Below are positions 58,961-64,000 of a stretch of DNA of 64,000 bases, piece after piece. The stretch is from Pseudomonas viridiflava. GTDB taxonomy: Bacteria > Pseudomonadota > Gammaproteobacteria > Pseudomonadales > Pseudomonadaceae. The stretch is from NCBI RefSeq assembly GCF_900590755.1, contig NZ_UUOC01000004.1, forward strand, positions 496,001-560,000, in the 5' to 3' direction. Below the pieces are notes generated by a model. It was not told where the DNA came from and ran no database searches. It saw only the letters and a list, made by a program, of their open reading frames with translations. The position numbers and the translations under genes are program-made. Position 1 is the first letter of the stretch. Every line of letters starts with the position of its first letter.

Positions 58961-61378
58961 TCAATCCGGCAGTTTAAACGCCATCACGTAGTCGCCTTGC
59001 TTGGTGCCCAGCGAACCGTGACCGCCCGCCATGACCAGCACGTATTGCTTGCCGTCCTTGCCGGTGTAGGTCATCGGTGTGGTTTGCGCGCCTGCTGGCA
59101 GACGGCCTTCCCACAACTGCTTGCCGTTACGAACATCGTAAGCACGCAGATACTGGTCAAGCGTACCGCTGAGGAACGCGACGCCACTGGCCGTGGTGAA
59201 CGTGCCACCCAGGCTTGGAACGCCCATGGTCAACGGGATCGGAACCGGCGAGCTGTCACGCACGGTGCCGTTCTTGTGCTTCCAGATGGTCTGATGATTG
59301 GTCAGGTCCACGGCAGCTACATAACCCCAGGCCGGAGCCTGGCAAGGCAAGCCCATCGGCGACAGCAGTGCTTCGAGGATCACGCCATACGGCGCGCCTT
59401 TGTTTGGCTGTACGCCTTCGGTTTCGCTTTTGCGACCCGGACCGCCAGCCACTTCGGCAGCCGGTACCAGTTTCGAACGGAACGCCATGTAGCTCGGGTT
59501 AACGAAGGCGATCTGACGCACTGGGTCAACCGAAATGCCGCCCCAGTCGAACACGCCGAAGTTGCCTGGATAAACCAGCGAACCTTGCAGCGATGGCGGG
59601 GTGAACGGGCCTTCGTAACGCAGGGATTTGAAGTCGATCCGGCACAGCGCCTGGTCAAACGGCGTCACGCCCCACATGTCGCGCTCACGCAGTGGTGGCG
59701 GCATGAAGTTCAGGTCGGATTTCGGTTGAGTCGGCGACGTGTGATCGCCTTCTACCGCGCCACCTGGAACCGGGATTTCATTGATCGGTACGATTGGCTG
59801 GCCGGTGCTGCGATCCAGCACGTAGATGCTGCCTTGCTTGGTCGAAGCCAGTACCGCCGGTTTCACGCCATCAGCGGTTTTCATGTCCATGAGGGTCGGT
59901 TGACCGCCCACGTCCATGTCCCACAGGTCGTGGTGAGTGAACTGGAAATTCCATTTCACGTGACCGGTTGCGATATCCAGTGCCACCAGACCAGCGCTGA
60001 AGCGCTCCGACGCCGGGGTACGGTTGCCGCCCCACTGGTCAGGCATCTGGTTGCCCATCGGCAGGTAGAGCATGCCGAGTTTTTCGTCGACGCTGAACAT
60101 CGACCACATGTTTGGCGAGTTGCGGGTGTAGGTCTGGCCCGCTGCAATCGGTGTGGTGTCGTCCGGATTGCCGCTGTCCCAGTTCCAGACCAGACGGCCG
60201 GTGTGGACGTCGAATGCACGGATCACGCCGGAAGGCTCATCCACCGAAACGTTGTCGGTGACGTGACCGCCAATCACCACCAGGTCCTTGGTGACCGCAG
60301 GTGGCGATGTGGAGTAGTAGCCGCCCGGCGCGAAGGTGCCGATGTTGGCGCTCAGGTCGATGGCGCCTTTGTTGCCGAAGTCTTCACAGACTTTACCGGT
60401 GTCGGCGTTCAGCGCGATCAGGCGGGTGTCGGCGGTCGGCAGGAAGATGCGACGCGGGCACGCATTGGTGCCGGTGCTGGCAACCGCAGGAGTAGCGGGG
60501 CTTTGTGCTGGCGCGGCAGCGGCATAGGCGGCGTCATCGTGATACGACACGCCACGGCAGGTCATGTGCGCCCAACCTTTGAAGTTGGCGGCGTTCTGGG
60601 TGCTGATCTTCGGATCGTAGCGCCAGATTTCCTTGCCGGTATCCGGGTCCAGAGCGATCACCTGGCTGTGCGGCGTACACACATAGAGCATGCCGTTGAC
60701 TTTGAGCGGCGTGTTCTCGGCAGTGGTTTCACCCGGATCGTTCGGCCCAGGGATGTCACCGGTGCGGTAGGTCCAGGCCGGAACCAGCTTGTTGGCGTTG
60801 TCCGGAGTGATCTGCGCCAAAGGCGAGTAGCGATCACCGAAGCCGGTACGGCCGTAGGACTGCCAATCGCCATCAGGCATGGCTGGCGCGGCGCTGGTGG
60901 TGCCAGCCGTCTCGCGATCAAGCTGGCCTTTGATTTCACCCGGGTTGGTGAACTGGCTCGCCAGTGCAGCAACGCCGGCCAATACCACGGCGACGGTCAG
61001 GCCGCTGATGGCCAGGCCGCCAGATTGTCCACGCAGGACAGGACGGCGGAACCATGGCAGCAACATCACGATGCCCAAGGCAAACCACAAGGCCAGACGC
61101 GGCACCAATTGCCACCAATCCAGACCCACTTCCCACAATGCCCAGACGGTGCTGGCGAACAGGATCACTGCATACAGACCGAAGGCTGCGCGCCGTCCGG
61201 TGATCAGCAGCACGCCCGTGATTGCGAAGCCGATACCGGCCAGCAGGTAATACATCGAACCGCCGACTTGCAGCAGTTTGATACCCAGGCCCAGCAGGAC
61301 CAGGCCCATCAGTAGTATCACCGCCCCGAGCAATGTCGGTAGCAGGCGATGTCTACTCAAAGCACCGTCAGTGCTCAT
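58961..61378 (-). CDS. gcd: membrane PQQ-dependent glucose dehydrogenase
   Basis: 805-aa quinoprotein of the inner membrane that oxidises glucose to gluconate in the periplasm with PQQ and ubiquinone. Five N-terminal spans (residues about 10-140) precede a large beta-propeller: GDWQSYGRTGFGDRYSPLAQIT, PACP-like CPRRIFLPTADTRLIAL, DNVSVDEPSGVIRAFDVHTG, QFTHHDLWDMDVGGQP and AGGHGSLGTKQGDYV. The ATG at 61378 follows TTGGAGA. In fluorescent pseudomonads it supports acid production and phosphate solubilisation. Next to an oprB-type porin, as in P. aeruginosa PA2290-PA2291. Confidence 0.95.
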   Translation of the reverse strand: MSTDGALSRHRLLPTLLGAVILLMGLVLLGLGIKLLQVGGSMYYLLAGIGFAITGVLLITGRRAAFGLYAVILFASTVWALWEVGLDWWQLVPRLALWFALGIVMLLPWFRRPVLRGQSGGLAISGLTVAVVLAGVAALASQFTNPGEIKGQLDRETAGTTSAAPAMPDGDWQSYGRTGFGDRYSPLAQITPDNANKLVPAWTYRTGDIPGPNDPGETTAENTPLKVNGMLYVCTPHSQVIALDPDTGKEIWRYDPKISTQNAANFKGWAHMTCRGVSYHDDAAYAAAAPAQSPATPAVASTGTNACPRRIFLPTADTRLIALNADTGKVCEDFGNKGAIDLSANIGTFAPGGYYSTSPPAVTKDLVVIGGHVTDNVSVDEPSGVIRAFDVHTGRLVWNWDSGNPDDTTPIAAGQTYTRNSPNMWSMFSVDEKLGMLYLPMGNQMPDQWGGNRTPASERFSAGLVALDIATGHVKWNFQFTHHDLWDMDVGGQPTLMDMKTADGVKPAVLASTKQGSIYVLDRSTGQPIVPINEIPVPGGAVEGDHTSPTQPKSDLNFMPPPLRERDMWGVTPFDQALCRIDFKSLRYEGPFTPPSLQGSLVYPGNFGVFDWGGISVDPVRQIAFVNPSYMAFRSKLVPAAEVAGGPGRKSETEGVQPNKGAPYGVILEALLSPMGLPCQAPAWGYVAAVDLTNHQTIWKHKNGTVRDSSPVPIPLTMGVPSLGGTFTTASGVAFLSGTLDQYLRAYDVRNGKQLWEGRLPAGAQTTPMTYTGKDGKQYVLVMAGGHGSLGTKQGDYVMAFKLPD

Positions 61379-61510
61379 AGTGTGAATCTCCAAGACAGAT
61401 TTAAGTGGTTGACGCTTTGTTGTTTCGCACAGGATTCAGTGAAGAATTCGCTGCAATACTTTGAAACTAGTTGTTGATACGAACTAATGACAGCAGAAAT
61501 CAGCCGTCGG

Positions 61511-62893
61511 TCAGAACGACGACTGAATTTTCAGGCCAGCCACCAGCGCATCGTCCACCTGATTCACGCCGCCGGGGTGGCGGATGAATTGCAGGTTGGG
61601 GCGCACCGTCAGCCAATTGCTCACGTGAACCCCGTAATACAGCTCTGCGTTGTATTCAGTGTCCTGCAAAGGCGTGAAGGCCGGGTCGTTGTAGTCGTAG
61701 ACCGCCGCTGCCTGATTCTGTGCAGTCGCATTTTTGCGGTACGCCGGATTGACATGAATGCGCGCGACCGCCAGGCCGATGTCGTCCTTGGGACGGGCAT
61801 CGAACGGGCCTTTGTAGAAACCGCCAAGGGACACGTAGTTGTCGACCATGTTGGTTTTCTTGTCGTGCATCGTGCCGTTGGCGAAGACGCTCAATCCACG
61901 GCTCTGATCGCTCGCTTTGCTGGTGACCTGTTGAAGCAGGTTCAACCACATGCCGTGTTTGCTCGACGCGCTGCGATAGGTGCCATCGGTCAAGGCTGCG
62001 GACTGCCCATTGCTGCTCTTGTAGACGTCCTGGCTGTCGGCGGTGCTGTAGTAATAACCGGCGCGGTATTCGCCGGGCAGGCCGTCGACTTTCGGTGACC
62101 AGACCAGCTCGACCGGCAGAACCATGCCCTGGGTGCCGCTGCCGCTGAGTTTGAAGCCGTTGTCATTGTCCAGATTGGACGGATTCTGCTCAAAAACGCC
62201 AACCTGCGCGAACAACTCAGGATTGATCTGGTATTTGGCGCGCATCGCCCATTGACTGATGGGCCAGTTGTACACCGTGCCGCCGTCCCAGTTGCCGACT
62301 TGCGAACCACACAGCGCCAGGTTCTGGAAGTCGCAAGGGAAGCTGCCGAAGTCCTCGCCCTGATTGAAGCGGCCCAGCTTGATGCTCAATGCCTGATCGA
62401 AAAACTTCTGCTGATACCACATCTGGGTCAGGCGGGTGACGCTGCCCCGGCCCCAGACTTCCTGAGATGACGACAAGGTCCCGGTGCGCGGATCACTGAC
62501 CCGGTCATTGCTGATGTTGTCGCCGTTGCGGTTATTCAGCGTCAGCTGGAACTCGGCGTCGTGCCAGCCGAGGATTTTCTGCAGATCCAGATGCGCGCCC
62601 AGAGCGTATTGATCGCTGTAGCGCACCGCGTTGTCATGACTGTAACCGCCGTGCAGGTTGGAACCCGTCTCGGAGGTGTAGTCGAGTTTGAAGTCATAAC
62701 CTTGTTGTGAAAGCTCGGTGCGCTTGCCGTTCCAGTCGCCCAGCATCCAGGGTGAGTCGCTGTCGAAGGCGGGCGCTGCGTGAACGCAACCCGCAAGGCC
62801 TGCGGCAGCGAGCCCGATGACTCGGGCGGTGAAGGTAAGGCGGGAAGGAGCGGGCAGGGCAAAAGCCAAAAAACGTCGCGTGTGGGCAGACAT
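61511..62893 (-). CDS. oprB: OprB-family carbohydrate porin
   Basis: 460-aa outer-membrane porin for glucose and related sugars. Signal peptide about 38 residues long (MSAHTRRF... to CVHA). SPWMLGDWNGKRTELSQQGYDFKLDYTSE is the typical OprB start of the mature chain. GRFNQGEDFGSFPCDFQNLALCGSQVG contains the paired Cys. The C-terminal strand ends in Phe (LKIQSSF). It lies 132 bases upstream of gcd, and the two probably act together in periplasmic glucose oxidation. A GTG or ATG further upstream is in frame but unlikely. Confidence 0.9.
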   Translation of the reverse strand: MSAHTRRFLAFALPAPSRLTFTARVIGLAAAGLAGCVHAAPAFDSDSPWMLGDWNGKRTELSQQGYDFKLDYTSETGSNLHGGYSHDNAVRYSDQYALGAHLDLQKILGWHDAEFQLTLNNRNGDNISNDRVSDPRTGTLSSSQEVWGRGSVTRLTQMWYQQKFFDQALSIKLGRFNQGEDFGSFPCDFQNLALCGSQVGNWDGGTVYNWPISQWAMRAKYQINPELFAQVGVFEQNPSNLDNDNGFKLSGSGTQGMVLPVELVWSPKVDGLPGEYRAGYYYSTADSQDVYKSSNGQSAALTDGTYRSASSKHGMWLNLLQQVTSKASDQSRGLSVFANGTMHDKKTNMVDNYVSLGGFYKGPFDARPKDDIGLAVARIHVNPAYRKNATAQNQAAAVYDYNDPAFTPLQDTEYNAELYYGVHVSNWLTVRPNLQFIRHPGGVNQVDDALVAGLKIQSSF

Positions 62894-63158
62894 GGGTATC
62901 GTTCTTTTCGAGTTATCTGGAGAGGAATGCATGTGGCGTTATGTCACCGCTCTGCAAGACGAAAGCAGTTGCAAAATCGGTTCAGCTGGCAGGGCGTAAT
63001 GATAGGGGGCTAACGGATGCGTAAACAGCGCGGAAACTGACATGGATCATTGCGGGGATTGCAATAGTGCGGGGGGAGGGAAGGGCTGTGGGAACTAACG
63101 CGGAAAATTCTATGTTTGCCTGAAATCCTCTAGGACTCCACGCTCAACACAGTTCTCG

Positions 63159-63249
63159 GTGGGAGCGAGCTTGCTCGCGAAGGCAATGCTCCTACCCCCA
63201 GAGATATATTCGGATGTCCCGGCCCCTTCGCGAGCAAGCTCGCTCCCAC
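63159..63249. repeat. REPIN (GTGGGAGCGAGC type)
   Basis: Arms GTGGGAGCGAGCTTGCTCGC...GCGAGCAAGCTCGCTCCCAC, highly symmetric, in the 418-base gap between oprB and the TonB receptor. The rest of that gap holds the presumed oprB promoter, which I could not place with confidence, and an 8-bp GGCCACCC/GGGTGGCC hairpin near 63272-63299. Confidence 0.9.
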
Positions 63250-63311
63250 GGGGGGCGCGTTCGCCTCATGGCCACCCGCATCTTGCACGGGGTGGCCGTT
63301 TATTGATTTGA

Positions 63312-64000
63312 TCAGAACGTCGTCCGCAACCCCACCTCAACACTGCGGCCCTGGGCCGGGGCGATGTCGCGCAGGATCGAGCTGGCGTAGCGTACGGTCT
63401 GGTTGGTCAGGTTTTCGCCGTTGACGAATGCCAGCCATTGGCTGCCACCCAGATCAAACTTGTACCCGGCGCTGGCCCCCAGAGTGGTGTAGCCGTCAGT
63501 GCCGGATTCGTTCTCTGGCACGCGGTGCTGTGAGCTGGCGTGCTCCACATCAATGCGCGCCTGCCACTTGTTCAGCTCCCACAACAGGCCGCTGTTCAAA
63601 CGCAGCGGTGCGATGCGCGGCAAGGCCTCGCCGGTGTCGAGGTTCTTGGCACGGGTGTAATCGCCGGACAACTCCAGCGCCAGGCTGCCGTACTGGTTTT
63701 GCCCAAGCTTCCAGTGATCCTGCGCTTCGAAACCACTGAACCGCGCGCGGACGCCCGAGTAGTTGTATTCCGGAATACCGTCGGCGTCTTCTTCGCCATC
63801 GTCATTCAAGGTGCGACCACTGCCCAGCAGGCCGATGTAGTTGGAAAAGTGACTATAGAAAACACCGACGCTGCCTTTATGGGTGCCATTGTCGAAGCGC
63901 AACGCCAGATCGCTGGACACCGCTTTCTCTTTGGACAAACCTGCATCGCCGCGCTCGAAAGTACCGGTGGCGACGTGGGCACCGTTGGCGTAGAGCTCAT
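63312..64000 (-). CDS. TonB-dependent receptor, zinc (ZnuD-like) type, C-terminal part
   Basis: Partial gene running off the window's right edge; about 229 C-terminal residues are present. The strand-rich barrel ends in LRTTF, the Phe-terminal OMP signal. ELYANGAHVATGTFERGDAG, GLSKEKAVSSDLALRFDNG, ANNLTNQ-like VNGENLTNQTVRYASS and LRDIAPAQGRSVEVGLR are typical of the ZnuD/PA2289-like group of receptors. Ligand assignment (zinc) is by family only. In P. aeruginosa PA2289 lies beside gcd and its porin, as here. Confidence 0.85.
   Translation of the reverse strand, partial: ELYANGAHVATGTFERGDAGLSKEKAVSSDLALRFDNGTHKGSVGVFYSHFSNYIGLLGSGRTLNDDGEEDADGIPEYNYSGVRARFSGFEAQDHWKLGQNQYGSLALELSGDYTRAKNLDTGEALPRIAPLRLNSGLLWELNKWQARIDVEHASSQHRVPENESGTDGYTTLGASAGYKFDLGGSQWLAFVNGENLTNQTVRYASSILRDIAPAQGRSVEVGLRTTF

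Noticed and set aside
61476..61493. Pho-box-like site before gcd
   Set aside because: On the minus strand CTGTCAT is perfect but the second 7-mer (TCGTATC) matches only 2 of 7, so one half-site alone is not enough, although phosphate control of gcd would be plausible.

Overview
The window is a gene-dense, GC-rich stretch of a Pseudomonas chromosome, most like the P. fluorescens/P. putida side of the genus. This is inferred from gene order (murC-side ddlB-ftsQAZ-lpxC, secA-argJ, ampG, fxsA-groESL, lepA-lepB-rnc-era-recO-pdxJ, gcd next to an OprB porin and a TonB receptor), from protein sequences, and from many REP/REPIN palindromes typical of these species. No rRNA, tRNA, CRISPR, integrase, transposase or prophage gene was seen.

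Layout. 1-5.4 kb: end of the division/cell-wall cluster (ddlB, ftsQ, ftsA, ftsZ, lpxC) closed by a terminator. 5.5-21.2 kb: an accessory export cassette with a second tatABC set (minus strand), gspK, a PhoX-type phosphatase (minus strand), a Tat-lipoprotein related to SoxB/5'-nucleotidases, and gspC-D-E-F-G-H-I-J-L-M-N. Both putative cargo proteins carry twin-arginine signals, and the phoX/uxpA-like intergenic region holds a good Pho box. I read the block as a phosphate-starvation module with its own inner-membrane (Tat) and outer-membrane (type II) steps. 22.2-41.2 kb: conserved core genes in the order remembered for P. aeruginosa PA4405 to PA4385 (dciA, secA, argJ, GST, Nudix-TenI fusion, cobalamin adenosyltransferase, sensor kinase, panE, yajQ, mscS, ampG, ATL protein, DUF481, HugZ-like, fxsA, groES, groEL). 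42.3-53.2 kb: lepA-lepB-[DUF4845 remnant]-rnc-era-recO-pdxJ, cmoAB, an I42 peptidase inhibitor and a second Lon-type protease (AsrA-like) with a near-perfect sigma-32 promoter. 53.5-57.8 kb: a tight four-gene operon of a periplasmic cupredoxin-like protein, a membrane c-di-GMP phosphodiesterase with a degenerate GGDEF site, a DUF3034 outer-membrane protein and a lipoprotein truncated globin. 58.9-64 kb: PQQ glucose dehydrogenase, OprB porin and the C-terminal part of a TonB receptor of the zinc type.

Three large gene-free gaps (21.2-22.2, 41.3-42.2, 57.8-58.9 kb) contain related 0.6-1 kb composite inverted repeats. Two have long arms around nested REPINs, and one has 82-bp arms that match perfectly. 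All three lie where the gene order departs from the order I know from other Pseudomonas, so they look like recombination or rearrangement joints. These elements, the self-contained Tat/type II cassette with its catalytically degenerate nucleotidase-like lipoprotein, and the cupredoxin/PDE/globin operon are the parts most worth following up. Start codons were chosen from Shine-Dalgarno sequences, overlaps with the upstream gene, and family N-termini. No database search was possible, so comparisons with other genomes are from memory.
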